From Thermanaeromonas toyohensis ToBE (GTDB lineage: Bacteria; Bacillota; DSM-521; Neomoorellales; Neomoorellaceae), in assembly GCF_900176005.1 (NCBI RefSeq), contig NZ_LT838272.1:186001-250000 (forward strand): a DNA stretch of 64,000 nt, written 5' to 3'. Positions 8,322 to 17,067 of the stretch are shown in pieces. A model generated the notes under the pieces. The model had not been told where the DNA came from and did no database searches. It was given only the letters and a program-made list of their open reading frames with translations. The translations under genes were made by a program, and so were the position numbers. The number at the start of each line of letters is the position of its first letter. Position 1 is the stretch's first letter.

Positions 8322-9080
8322 ATGACAGAATTTTTGAAGAGCCTCCTTAGTAGTTTAGGAAGCATTGGACGGAGTATCGGTTTTCAGACGATGAATGTTA
8401 TTGGTACCTTTTTGCTCGTTATTATGACTTTGATCCTTATTGGAGAAATGTTTAACTACCAGGTAGTCTTAACGCCTTGGCCGCGCCTAGTTAAACGCCA
8501 GCGCCGATGGAATACAAAATCAATTGCCGTTATGGGTATGACAGCGGCACTGTCAGTTATTTTACAGGCTGTAGGGGCCGTTATTGTCCTTGTTCCGGGG
8601 ACTATTACTTTTCGTGCTGATGCCATGGTTCGTTTTCCTTTCGGGGCCATTTTTGGAATGCCGGCGGTATGGGGAGTAGGGTTAGCTAATTTGCTTGGCG
8701 ACGCCCTGGCAGGAACCCTCGGGCCAGGAAGTATTGGCGGGGCAGTAATTTCCTGGTGGATGCCCTACTTGTTCTACCGGCTTATGCGGCAGCCGGAGGA
8801 ACGTAACATGATCAAAGGAAGCGCATGGTTCAAATATTACGCCATTAGTTTGCTCTGGTGCCTTATCGGTTCGTTTTACCTGTGTTCTTCCTTCCAGTGG
8901 TTACGCTTGTTACCGACGGAAGTTATCTGGGTAGGCGTATTCCCAGCTGTTATAGTAACTACTTTTATTGGTGGTCTCGCCGGTCCCCTAGTTGCTCGGA
9001 TTGTGGGCCCGGCAGCAGATAAATACGGTCTGTCATTAGATAAAATGCGTTTTGAAGTTGAAAGCGAGTATAACAGCTAG
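8322..9080 (+). CDS. ECF transporter substrate-binding (S) component
   Basis: A 252-residue integral membrane protein with about six hydrophobic segments, the size and profile of an energy-coupling factor S component. It is followed by the ATPase and EcfT genes, which completes the transporter. The RADAMVRFPFGAIFG stretch and GVGLANLLGDALAGTLGPGS loop are the most conserved-looking parts. ATG 8322 is chosen over an upstream ATG at 8280 because AGGAGG lies at 8309-8314. The substrate cannot be read from the sequence; the operon around it suggests a sugar, nucleoside or related glycoside rather than a vitamin. Confidence 0.8.
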   Translation: MTEFLKSLLSSLGSIGRSIGFQTMNVIGTFLLVIMTLILIGEMFNYQVVLTPWPRLVKRQRRWNTKSIAVMGMTAALSVILQAVGAVIVLVPGTITFRADAMVRFPFGAIFGMPAVWGVGLANLLGDALAGTLGPGSIGGAVISWWMPYLFYRLMRQPEERNMIKGSAWFKYYAISLLWCLIGSFYLCSSFQWLRLLPTEVIWVGVFPAVIVTTFIGGLAGPLVARIVGPAADKYGLSLDKMRFEVESEYNS

Positions 9081-9095
9081 TTGTAATTCAAATAT

Positions 9096-9126
9096 AAGCG
9101 GCAACCCCAAACTAGGGTTGCCGCTT
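9096..9126 (+). terminator. Strong intercistronic hairpin
   Basis: A perfect 12-bp stem (AAGCGGCAACCC pairing with GGGTTGCCGCTT) with a 7-base loop lies between the S-component and ATPase genes. No clean T-run follows, only a T-rich stretch 15 bases later. It may be a weak terminator or an mRNA-stabilising hairpin that sets different levels for the S component and the energising module. Confidence 0.6.
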
Positions 9127-9179
9127 GCTCGAAAGCGTTTTATTATTTTCCGGATTATACCAGGAGGTTATGTTAAGTT

Positions 9180-10913
9180 ATGGACTTTGTTATTGAGTTG
9201 AGCGGCATTAGTTATAGTTACCCTGGCCGCGAGAACCAACCGGTGCTGAAGGATATTAATTTAAAGGTAAGACGCGGTGAGTTTATTGTAGTTACAGGCC
9301 GGACAGGTTCGGGGAAAAGTACACTTTGCTATATCTTAAATGGCCTTATTCCCCATTTCTTTGGCGGTGTCCTTCAGGGGACAGCCCGTGTAGCAGGTTT
9401 AGAAGTGGCAAAGGCGACTATTACTGATTTGGCTAGCCGGGTGGGAATTGTTTTTCAAAATGCGGAATCGCAATTAGTAGGCTTAACAGTCGAAGAGGAT
9501 ATCCAATTTGGCTTAGAAAACCTCTGCCTTCCTCCGGCAGTAATATTAGAACGTAGCCGCTGGGCTATGGCTGTAACCGGCTTAGCAGGACTGGAAGGCC
9601 GTTCTCCTTGGCGTTTATCAGGTGGCCAAAAGCAACGAACAGTTATTGCGGCAGCATTAGCCATGTACCCCGAGGTATTGGTGCTGGACAATCCTACTGC
9701 TGAACTAGATCCCTTGGGTAAAGCTGAAGTACTTGCTGTTATCGAACGCTTAAATAAGGAGATGGGCTTGACAGTTGTACTTTGTGAACAAGACCTGGAA
9801 CGTAGTGCATCTTTAGCTGACCGGATAGTTGTCTTAGATGCCGGGCGGATAATTTTAGACGATCAGCCGGAAGCTATCTTTGACAACGCCGAAACTTTGC
9901 AAAGGCTGGGACTAAGGTTACCTCAAGTAACTGATTTGGCCCTGCGTTTGAGGGCTTCAGGCAAATGGACTGGGCCTTTACCCGTGTCCGTAACGGGTTT
10001 TTTAAGTAATCTTCCACCTAAGGTCCAGTGTATTACTTCCACGGTTAATTACGGTGGCGAACCGTTATCAAAATCGGCAGAGAAAGTTAGTACCAATACG
10101 GCTAAAATTATAGTCGATAACGTTAGCCATATCTATCCAGATGGTACAAAAGCTCTGGATGGGGTATCCTTACGGGTTTTCCAGGGGGAAATACTAGCGA
10201 TATTAGGACATAATGGCTCGGGTAAAACGACGCTAGCCAAACATTTCAACGGTCTGTTGCGTCCAACAACAGGTCGTGTTTTGGTAGATGGAATAGATAC
10301 TAAGAATGCCACCGTCGCCCAATTGGCAAATAGAGTTGGATATGTTTTTCAAAACCCAGACCATCAAATTTTCGCGAAAACCGTGGCCGAAGAACTGGCG
10401 TTTGGACCACGCAACCTGGGCTGGCCAGAAGAGCAAGTGCAGGAGGCAGTGGAGGTCGTTCTTAAAGAATTCAATCTCCAAAAGTATCGCGAAAAAGATC
10501 CGTTTTTCCTAGGATTAGCTGAACGCAAGCTATTGGCTATTGCTTCGATATTGATTATGAAACCCCAGATTTTGGTGTTGGACGAGCCAGCAACAGGAGC
10601 TGATTACACTATCAACACCAGAATTATTGACTATATCCAGGAACTTAACAAGAAAGGGATGACCATAGTTGTCATTACTCACGATGTCGAAGCGGCTGCC
10701 GGCTATGCCCATCGCTTGGTGGTAATGAAAAGTGGCCAAGTAGTTTTGGCGGGAGAACCAGGGTTTGTTTTCCGCCATGAAGAGTTATTACGGCAATGTT
10801 ATATTGAAGCGCCACCTGTAACTAAAATAGGACAAGAATTGAACAGAGTTGGCTGGCAGGGCGACATGTATACAGTAGAGCAGGCGTATGCAACCTTAGC
10901 GCGATTACTTTAG
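9180..10913 (+). CDS. ECF transporter ATPase, EcfA1-EcfA2 fusion
   Basis: A 577-residue protein with two ABC ATPase domains in tandem, which power ECF import. Domain 1 has Walker A GRTGSGKST (about residue 40), signature LSGGQKQR and Walker B VLVLDNPTAELDP; the usual Asp-Glu of Walker B is Asp-Asn here. Domain 2 has Walker A GHNGSGKTT (about residue 345) and Walker B ILVLDEPATGAD, but its signature region reads LGLAERK instead of LSGGQ. Each domain therefore departs from consensus at one catalytic element, suggesting that the two ATP sites are unequal. It is flanked by S-component and EcfT genes. Confidence 0.92.
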   Translation: MDFVIELSGISYSYPGRENQPVLKDINLKVRRGEFIVVTGRTGSGKSTLCYILNGLIPHFFGGVLQGTARVAGLEVAKATITDLASRVGIVFQNAESQLVGLTVEEDIQFGLENLCLPPAVILERSRWAMAVTGLAGLEGRSPWRLSGGQKQRTVIAAALAMYPEVLVLDNPTAELDPLGKAEVLAVIERLNKEMGLTVVLCEQDLERSASLADRIVVLDAGRIILDDQPEAIFDNAETLQRLGLRLPQVTDLALRLRASGKWTGPLPVSVTGFLSNLPPKVQCITSTVNYGGEPLSKSAEKVSTNTAKIIVDNVSHIYPDGTKALDGVSLRVFQGEILAILGHNGSGKTTLAKHFNGLLRPTTGRVLVDGIDTKNATVAQLANRVGYVFQNPDHQIFAKTVAEELAFGPRNLGWPEEQVQEAVEVVLKEFNLQKYREKDPFFLGLAERKLLAIASILIMKPQILVLDEPATGADYTINTRIIDYIQELNKKGMTIVVITHDVEAAAGYAHRLVVMKSGQVVLAGEPGFVFRHEELLRQCYIEAPPVTKIGQELNRVGWQGDMYTVEQAYATLARLL

Positions 10914-10950
10914 GGGATTTTTATTAGCACAAAGGAAGTGGGGGGACATC

Positions 10951-11763
10951 ATGGCAAATATTAGGGTTGATTTCTTTCAGGGTGGTAATTCACTAGTTAC
11001 TCGGTTGGATCCACGGACCAAATTGCTCTATGTTGCCTGGATATTTATCATGATTATAGTTTTTAGCCACCCTTTATACCAGGCTTTGACTTTTTGTACA
11101 ATACTAGCCATGATTATCGCAGGTCGTTTATCCTGGCGTCAGGTATTTCGTAGTGGACGGCTTGGTATCTACGTAGGTCTTTTTTCCTGGTTGTTATGGA
11201 TGATATTTTTGCATAATACAGGCCGTCCCCTGGCTAAAATACCCCTTTTGCCATGGCCAATCACTGACCTAGGCTTTACTTATGGATTGGGAGTAGCTTT
11301 TCGGATTTTTAGTTTGTTTTTCGCCTTTATAGTAGTTGCCATGACGACCAGTCCTAGGGATTTAATAGCTGGCCTTTACTATTTACGGCTACCTTTTGCT
11401 TTCTCCTTTGTAATTGGCATTATTCTCCGGTTAATTCCCCACTTTTTAGCGGAGCATGCGACTATTGTAGAAGCTCAAAAATCTCGGGCCTGTGAATTCG
11501 ATAAGGGAGGCTTGTGGACTAGATTTAAAAAGCATACAGCTTATGTTATTCCCTTGTGCTTGCGCTCCTTGAAGATTGTGAGTGATATGAGTGTAGCTAT
11601 GGAATCGCGGGCTTTTGATCCTAATAGACCCCGTACATTAATCAACCGGCCAGCTTTCCAGACTATAGATTACATCCTGTTGGCAGTTATGGCTGTATGG
11701 TTGATTACTGCTGTTACCCTAAGGTTACATGGCTATGGCGGAGTTATTCCAGGGCTGTTGTAA
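10951..11763 (+). CDS. ecfT: ECF transporter transmembrane component EcfT
   Basis: A 270-residue CbiQ/EcfT-family membrane protein, with DPRTKLLYVAWIFIM at the N-terminus and several membrane segments. Two coupling motifs face the ATPase: AQKSRACEFDKGG (about residue 172) and AMESRAFDP (about residue 212), corresponding to the Ala-Arg-Gly motifs of the family. It joins the S component to the ATPase pair. The ATG at 10951 follows GTGGGGGAC. The PfkB kinase gene starts 14 bases after its stop. Confidence 0.9.
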   Translation: MANIRVDFFQGGNSLVTRLDPRTKLLYVAWIFIMIIVFSHPLYQALTFCTILAMIIAGRLSWRQVFRSGRLGIYVGLFSWLLWMIFLHNTGRPLAKIPLLPWPITDLGFTYGLGVAFRIFSLFFAFIVVAMTTSPRDLIAGLYYLRLPFAFSFVIGIILRLIPHFLAEHATIVEAQKSRACEFDKGGLWTRFKKHTAYVIPLCLRSLKIVSDMSVAMESRAFDPNRPRTLINRPAFQTIDYILLAVMAVWLITAVTLRLHGYGGVIPGLL

Positions 11764-11776
11764 GGAGGTGTCTTTA

Positions 11777-12811
11777 ATGATACCGGCAGAGGCTCAGTGC
11801 CATGGAGATAATCAACATGATAATCAAACACGGAAACCTGTTAACACTTATGATATTGTTACAGTTGGAGCCGTCGCTCTTGATATAATAGTCCAGGTGG
11901 ACACTTTTCCTGGGGCCGATCAGCTGGTTCTGGCTAAGGAAGTGCGACGCGACGCTGGGGGGTCAACAGCCAATATAGCTGTCCGTCTGGCCCAGTTAGG
12001 GGAACGCGTAGCCTTTGCCGGTCTAGTCGGTGACGATGCAGCTGGCGAATACTTGAAGCAAGCCTTTATCAGGGAAGGAGTTGCTACAGAATTAATTACT
12101 ACAGTACCTGGCGGTAGTACAGCGACTGCTGTTGTAATGGTTAATCCCGCGGGGCAACGTGCCATCCTTTCTTTAGGGGGGACCGCTCTATATAACGAAA
12201 TCGCCCAAGTTCCATCCAGGGTCTGGGAGAGCAAGTTACTTTATATTGGTGAGGCCTACTTACCATTGGTCCGCCAGTTGGTAACCGGTGCCTGTTCCCG
12301 GGGCCAGCAAGTATTTTACGGACCAGGCGGCATTTTCGTACGGGAGGGTTGGACCGCCCTCGCTCGGGCTATCCAGGGAGTTAAGGGCCTTTTTCTCAAC
12401 TGGGAAGAATGTATGCTTTTACTAAGTTGCCAAGTAAGGATACCTTATCAACTACCCGCACTAGGCGAATGGTTGGCCCGGGCCATCAAAAAGGCGGGTT
12501 GGTGGCAGGGGGGGCTAAGGGAGATAGTTGTCACTCTTGGCGCCCAGGGCTGTATCTGGCTAGCTCCTGATGGTTTATTTTGGCAACCAGCGATAGCGGC
12601 CAGGGTAGTCGATACTACCGGAGCCGGCGATGCTTTTACGGCTGGGTACTTGGCGGCTTATTTAAAAGGGTGGCCTGTGGAAACACGGTTAAAGTTTGCC
12701 ACTGCCTGCGCTTCTCTGGCTATTGAGGGACCGGGGGCGCGCTGGGGGCGGATTACACCTGCAGCAGTAGCAGCCAGGTTACAACAGGAAGGTGGCATGG
12801 CTAGTGCTTAA
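11777..12811 (+). CDS. PfkB-family carbohydrate/nucleoside kinase
   Basis: About 344 residues of the ribokinase (PfkB) family. It has GAVALDIIVQVDTFPGAD near the N-terminus, GGSTANIAVRLAQLG as the substrate region, and DTTGAGDAFTAGYLAA as the catalytic anion hole and base near residue 275. It should phosphorylate a sugar or nucleoside in the cytoplasm. ATG 11777 follows TAAGGAGGTG and is chosen over an upstream in-frame ATG at 11729 that lies inside ecfT. It overlaps the ADP-ribosylglycohydrolase gene, the same pairing seen in E. coli yegU-yegV, which supports a glycoside or nucleoside pathway. Confidence 0.88.
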   Translation: MIPAEAQCHGDNQHDNQTRKPVNTYDIVTVGAVALDIIVQVDTFPGADQLVLAKEVRRDAGGSTANIAVRLAQLGERVAFAGLVGDDAAGEYLKQAFIREGVATELITTVPGGSTATAVVMVNPAGQRAILSLGGTALYNEIAQVPSRVWESKLLYIGEAYLPLVRQLVTGACSRGQQVFYGPGGIFVREGWTALARAIQGVKGLFLNWEECMLLLSCQVRIPYQLPALGEWLARAIKKAGWWQGGLREIVVTLGAQGCIWLAPDGLFWQPAIAARVVDTTGAGDAFTAGYLAAYLKGWPVETRLKFATACASLAIEGPGARWGRITPAAVAARLQQEGGMASA

Positions 12812-13835
12812 GCAGTATTTTACGGTCGAACTGGAAAAATACCTTGGCTGCCTTTGGGGTTTAGCTTTAGGCGATGCTATGGGCATGCCGACGGAATTTT
12901 TAACTCCGGAAGAAATTGCCAGTAGGTTTGGAGGTAAAGTACAGGAGTTGCGGGAACCTTTAGTTTCCCATCCCCGGGCAGGTTGTCCCGCTGGTGCAGT
13001 AACAGACGATACAGGTCAAGCCATCGCGCTGGCTAAGGCCCTTATTACCTATCAGCGCTTGACCCCTGAGTTAGTTGCTAATGCTTTAGTTCAATGGGCA
13101 ATTGAAGTAGACGCTTTTGGTAAAGGGTTTCTTGGCCCTTCAACAGCTTATGCTCTAAAAGCCCTGCAAAAAGGAGCAACACCTGCCGAGGCTGGTCGTC
13201 AAGGTAAAACCAATGGCGGGGCGGTGCGCATAGCACCAGTTGCTCTTGTCTTTAGTGATAATTGGCAGCTGCTGATGGAGCAAACTGCTATTGCCTGTTT
13301 ACCTACCCATGGTACCACCCTGGCTATTTCGGCGGCCGCTGCTGTTAGTGCAGCTATTGCCGCGGCGTTGGTACCAGGAGCCAGTGTGGAGGATGTTCTG
13401 AAGGCCGCGCGCTTGGGGGCTGTGGCCGGCCGCGATTATGGTTACCCCTGTTGGACGCCGTTACTGGAACGACGCTTGGATCTAGCCTTGGAAATTATTT
13501 CCCGTTATGCCGAAAGAGCGGACCAGATACGGGCGCTTTATGAGTTAATTGGCGTAGATATGACAGTTACTGAAAGCGTAATTACTGCCCTGGCTCTAGT
13601 GGCAGTTACGGGTGGTGAACCAATGCCGGCTATTATAGAAGCTGTTAATATGGGTGGTGATACAGATACCATAGCGGCCATTGCTGGAGCCATTTGTGGA
13701 GCCTTAAGAGGTTCTCGGGCTTTTGATGTTACCCTCGTTTCCCAAGTAGAAAGAGTTAATAGCTTAGATTGTAAAAAACTGGCGATAGAGTTATTGGAAC
13801 TCAGGAAAACGTATATGCAGCGATATTCTTTTTAA
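12792..13835 (+). CDS. ADP-ribosylglycohydrolase family protein
   Basis: A 347-residue member of the ADP-ribosylglycohydrolase family. The first metal ligand set is in AVTDDTGQAIALA (about residue 73) and the second in MGGDTDTIAAIAGAICGA (about residue 285), with NGGAVRIAPVAL between. These metal-dependent enzymes split glycosidic bonds to ADP-ribose or related ribosides. GTG 12792 overlaps the kinase gene; GTG 12804 is an alternative. Ending a transport-kinase-aldolase operon, it more likely hydrolyses an imported ribosyl compound than reverses protein ADP-ribosylation. That role is inferred from context only. Confidence 0.85.
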   Translation: MAWLVLKQYFTVELEKYLGCLWGLALGDAMGMPTEFLTPEEIASRFGGKVQELREPLVSHPRAGCPAGAVTDDTGQAIALAKALITYQRLTPELVANALVQWAIEVDAFGKGFLGPSTAYALKALQKGATPAEAGRQGKTNGGAVRIAPVALVFSDNWQLLMEQTAIACLPTHGTTLAISAAAAVSAAIAAALVPGASVEDVLKAARLGAVAGRDYGYPCWTPLLERRLDLALEIISRYAERADQIRALYELIGVDMTVTESVITALALVAVTGGEPMPAIIEAVNMGGDTDTIAAIAGAICGALRGSRAFDVTLVSQVERVNSLDCKKLAIELLELRKTYMQRYSF

Positions 13836-13939
13836 CCTCATCATTAAGCCTGCTTTTCGAATAAGAACGGCTTCTATCGCGAATGTTTCAAAACCTGCAG
13901 TAGCAGGGGGGCCAAGGTAGCTACCGCTTTCAGGTTTTG

Positions 13940-14178
13940 CTGTACAGCCTCTGCAGGTAGAGTAGCTTTCGTTTAGCCCCGCTTTATAGGCTGCCGCTAC
14001 AGCCCCACAGGTCCAGTGGTCGCAAGGGAGATCTGAAAATCTCGCTGCTGGCAGCTTTTGTTCTTCTAGTCCTAGAGCTCGTACCAGAAAAGTTACAAAC
14101 TGAGTCTGGGTAATAGGGGTATCCGGGGCAAATAAATCTTCTGGTACCCCTTTGGCAAGGAGTCTTTTGGCGGCCCCT
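13940..14178 (-). pseudogene. Remnant of an S-layer homology (SLH) domain
   Basis: On the minus strand the frame reads KRLLAKGVPEDLFAPDTPIT, then QFVTFLVRALGLEEQ, then ARFSDLPCDHW and AVAAAYKAGL. This is the pattern of one SLH module, which attaches proteins to the cell wall. Only about one module is present, with no start, signal peptide or second module, and neighbouring sequence does not continue the domain. It is the leftover of a surface protein gene. The rest of the gap 13836-14205 holds nothing else recognisable. Confidence 0.75.
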
Positions 14179-14205
14179 CAAGGAATGTCGAATGGTTTAT
14201 AGCTG

Positions 14206-14235
14206 TTGACAAACCCTCCTCGACGGGGGTATTAT
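14206..14235 (+). promoter_or_regulatory. Sigma-A type promoter of the MarR/efflux operon
   Basis: TTGACA at 14206-14211 and TATTAT at 14230-14235 are separated by 18 bases. The start of transcription would fall near 14242, so the 38-bp repeated site that follows overlaps the initial transcribed region, a good position for a repressor. Confidence 0.75.
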
Positions 14236-14243
14236 TTTAGGTG

Positions 14244-14281
14244 TATTTACTTCGCTTTCGTAATTTACGTTTTAGAAACAG
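14244..14281 (+). promoter_or_regulatory. Candidate MarR operator, copy 1 of a 38-bp repeated site
   Basis: Contains CGTAATTTACG at 14259-14269, palindromic apart from its centre base. A second copy of the whole 38-bp element lies at 22842-22879, with only five base differences. Copy 1 sits just after the -10 box and before the marR start, consistent with autorepression by MarR. Confidence 0.6.
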
Positions 14282-14291
14282 GTGAGGGATA

Positions 14292-14723
14292 ATGCGTTAC
14301 ATTCGCTTACTTGAGCTTTTGGGCCGGATACATGGGAGGCTGGCGCGGCGGCTGGCACCGGCTTTCTATGCTGAGGACCTATCGGGTACCGAGATGATCG
14401 TATTGTGGAAAGTAGCAAAGAAGGGGCCGTGGCGGGTTAGTGAGCTGGCCAGTTTCCTAGGCATCCCTCCTAGCACCTTTACCGGCATCCTTGATCGCTT
14501 AGTAGCGCGGGGGCTAGTAGAGAGGGTAATGGATCCAGCGGACCGGCGGAGCTTCTTGGTGCGAGGTACCCCTTCCCTTAAGCAGGTGCTAGAAAGGGTG
14601 GCAAGCCGGGTGGAAGAGATACTGGATAAAACTTTATCCGGTTGGCCAGAAGAAGAGTACCGGATATTAATTAAAGCCTTAGAAGGATTAGATCGCTACT
14701 TGGACCAGCCGCTAAAAGAGTGA
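14292..14723 (+). CDS. MarR-family transcriptional regulator
   Basis: A 143-residue winged-helix repressor. The DNA-binding region is RVSELASFLGIPPSTFTGIL, followed by the wing DRLVARGLVERVMDPADRRS, both typical of MarR. Such proteins usually repress drug-efflux genes and release DNA on binding small phenolic or hydrophobic ligands. It is the first gene of a co-directional run of pumps and adaptors ending at 22732, with a 45-base gap to the MFS gene. The likely operator is the 38-bp element just upstream. Confidence 0.92.
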   Translation: MRYIRLLELLGRIHGRLARRLAPAFYAEDLSGTEMIVLWKVAKKGPWRVSELASFLGIPPSTFTGILDRLVARGLVERVMDPADRRSFLVRGTPSLKQVLERVASRVEEILDKTLSGWPEEEYRILIKALEGLDRYLDQPLKE

Positions 14724-14768
14724 AAAAAGGTATCTCGAAAGGCCAGCCGTTAAAGGAGTGAAGAAAGA

Positions 14769-16307
14769 ATGGAGGAAGCCAGAGAAAAAGGGAAACTAGG
14801 GAAAAGCCCTAGTAGCTTTTGGGCTTTACCCGTACTGGTAGCCCTTATCGGGCCCTTCATGGCTATTCTGGATTCAAGCATTGTCAATGTAGCCATCCCC
14901 ACTATCATGCGCGTGTTTAACACTGACACGGCCACGGTGGAATGGGTAGTCACCATATATATGCTTTCCTTGGGGGTGGTGGTCCCTTTAAGCGGCTGGA
15001 TGGGTGACCGCCTGGGATTAAAGAGGCTCTACATCCTATCCCTGGCTATATTTACCTTAGGCTCTTTTCTATGCGCTTTTAGCTTTAACATATATTCCCT
15101 TATCGCAGCCAGAGTAATCCAGGCTGTGGGGGGAGGTATGATTATGCCTACCACCATGGCCATGATCTACCGCATGGTGCCCCGGGAGCGCTTTGGTAGC
15201 GCCATGGGGGTCTTCGGTATAGCTATTCTAGTGGCACCAGCTATCGGACCTACCCTGGGTGGTTATCTGGTAGAGTATGTGGATTGGCGCTGGATTTTCA
15301 CTATAAACTTACCAGTTGGTTTGCTGGGTATATTGCTTTCCCTTTTCTTCTTGCCAGAATTTCCAGGAATCCCTATCGGCCACCTGGATATAGGCGGGGC
15401 AGTTACTTCGGGCACCGGCCTTTTCTGCCTGCTTTTAGCCTTGAGCAAAGGTAACGACTGGGGATGGAGACAAGAGAACACGGTTTTATTACTTTATACA
15501 AGCGCTGTCTGCCTGGGACTTTTTGTATATCTGGAGCTTACCCAAGAAAACCCCTTGCTGGACCTCCGAGTGTTCCGTTATCCCACTTTTACTCTAGCTA
15601 ACCTTATGGTGATCCTCACTACTATAAGCCTTTTCGCCGGTGTATTTTATGTACCTCTTTTTCTCCAGACAGTGAAGGGTTTAGGGGCTATGGAGACAGG
15701 TCTTCTCATGATGCCGGCCGCCCTTACCTCCGGCCTCTTGATGCCTATAACTGGTCGCCTTTATGATCGGGTGGGCCCCAAGCCTTTATGTTTGGCTGGC
15801 TTACTTCTTCTAGCTTATACTACCTATCAGTTTCATAATTTGGATATAGTTACCTCTACCAATTCTATAAAGTTTTGGCTGGTACTGCGGAGTATAGGCA
15901 TGTCCATGGCTATGATGCCCGCCCAGACCGCGGCTTTAGCGGTTATCCCTGTGGAGTTGGTGGGGAGGGCTTCGGCTATTACAAACATTATAAACCGTGT
16001 TTCGGGTTCCTTCGGCATCGCTGTTTTGACGGCTATCCTTACCAACCGGCAGGCCTTGCACAGCGCCCACTTAGCCTGGCAGATTACAGGGACTAATCCG
16101 GCCGTGCAGTATTTTTTGCAGCAGGCCGGACCAAGCCCAAGCCTGGGTCTTGTTTACTTAAACGGGATAGTTCAGAGGGCTTCTTTCATCCGGGCGCTGA
16201 ATGATATTTTTGTGATTATGGCGGTTTTGGCTTTAACCGGCCTTTTACCTTCCTTTTTTCTAGAAAAAGGGAGAGATAAACCTAGTCCTTTAGTGGGAAG
16301 CGAATAG
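14769..16307 (+). CDS. EmrB/QacA-type MFS multidrug exporter (DHA2 family)
   Basis: A 512-residue drug:proton antiporter with about 14 membrane segments. It has the family marker LDSSIVNVAIPTI near the N-terminus, GDRLGLKRLY as the loop 2-3 motif and GPTLGGYL as the antiporter motif C. It exports hydrophobic compounds across the cytoplasmic membrane. RBS AAAGGAG lies 8-10 bases before ATG 14769. The next gene encodes an EmrA-like adaptor, so the two probably form an EmrAB-type pair. Confidence 0.93.
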   Translation: MEEAREKGKLGKSPSSFWALPVLVALIGPFMAILDSSIVNVAIPTIMRVFNTDTATVEWVVTIYMLSLGVVVPLSGWMGDRLGLKRLYILSLAIFTLGSFLCAFSFNIYSLIAARVIQAVGGGMIMPTTMAMIYRMVPRERFGSAMGVFGIAILVAPAIGPTLGGYLVEYVDWRWIFTINLPVGLLGILLSLFFLPEFPGIPIGHLDIGGAVTSGTGLFCLLLALSKGNDWGWRQENTVLLLYTSAVCLGLFVYLELTQENPLLDLRVFRYPTFTLANLMVILTTISLFAGVFYVPLFLQTVKGLGAMETGLLMMPAALTSGLLMPITGRLYDRVGPKPLCLAGLLLLAYTTYQFHNLDIVTSTNSIKFWLVLRSIGMSMAMMPAQTAALAVIPVELVGRASAITNIINRVSGSFGIAVLTAILTNRQALHSAHLAWQITGTNPAVQYFLQQAGPSPSLGLVYLNGIVQRASFIRALNDIFVIMAVLALTGLLPSFFLEKGRDKPSPLVGSE

Positions 16308-16331
16308 AAAGCGAGGAGTGGGTGCAAGGTG

Positions 16332-17033
16332 ATGAAAAATAAGAGGGTAAAGGTAGTCTTTTTGGTTCTTATACTTTCTCTTATAGGGGCAGGCGCTATA
16401 GTAGGATATTACTACTACGAATGGCGAAATTTCGTGACCACAGAGGATGCCCGGGTAGCTGCGGATATGGTGACCGTTACACCGGAAGTGCCGGGGAGGC
16501 TGGTGCAATGGAATGTTAAAGAGAGCGATAAGGTAAAGGCCGGCCAGCTCCTTGGCCGCCAGGATCTGGAGCCTAGCCTTACTTCTACTGCTACAGGCCC
16601 CCAGGCCTTAGCGGGAGCAGCAGGAGTAATGGCTTCCAAAGCCGAGATACGCTCGCCCATAAGCGGGGAGATCATACAGTCCAAGGCGGTGGTGGGATCC
16701 CTTGTTAGCCCGGGTACCCCTTTGGCTGTGGTGGCAGATACTGAACATGCTTATATAAGCGCTAACATCAAGGAAACGGAGATCAATAGAGTAAAGGTGG
16801 GCCAAAAGGTGGAGGTGAGGATAGACGCCTACCCAGGGAGGGTGTTCTCGGGTCGGGTGGCCAGCATAGGACGGGCTACTACCTCGGTATTTTCTTTGCT
16901 CCCCAGTCAAAATTCAAGCGGCAACTATATAAAAGTAACTCAAGTTATTCCAGTTAAAATCACCCTTATAGATGCTGGAGATATAAAGCTTTTCCCAGGG
17001 ATGAGTTCTACGGTGAAAATCCATGTTAGATAA
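16332..17033 (+). CDS. Short EmrA/HlyD-like membrane fusion protein
   Basis: About 233 residues with one N-terminal membrane anchor (VVFLVLILSLIGAGAIVGYY). The two halves of a lipoyl domain (VTPEVPGRLVQWNVKESD and AEIRSPISGEII) are separated by only about 45 residues. In EmrA and HlyD a long coiled-coil hairpin sits there; here it is almost absent, so the adaptor is unusually short. The C-terminal beta-barrel (VKVGQKVEVRIDAYPGRVF) is intact. The start is ATG 16332 or the adjacent GTG 16329. It follows the MFS gene by about 24 bases and should work with it. Confidence 0.85.
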   Translation: MKNKRVKVVFLVLILSLIGAGAIVGYYYYEWRNFVTTEDARVAADMVTVTPEVPGRLVQWNVKESDKVKAGQLLGRQDLEPSLTSTATGPQALAGAAGVMASKAEIRSPISGEIIQSKAVVGSLVSPGTPLAVVADTEHAYISANIKETEINRVKVGQKVEVRIDAYPGRVFSGRVASIGRATTSVFSLLPSQNSSGNYIKVTQVIPVKITLIDAGDIKLFPGMSSTVKIHVR

Positions 17034-17067
17034 AGTATTTGGCTTAAAAGAATGGGGGAGATAGAAA

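Noticed and set aside
14275-14298. A fourth GAAAC...CGT ECF promoter before marR
   Set aside because: The spacing to CGT is one base shorter than in the other three and it would overlap the marR start codon; a good sigma-A promoter already lies upstream.
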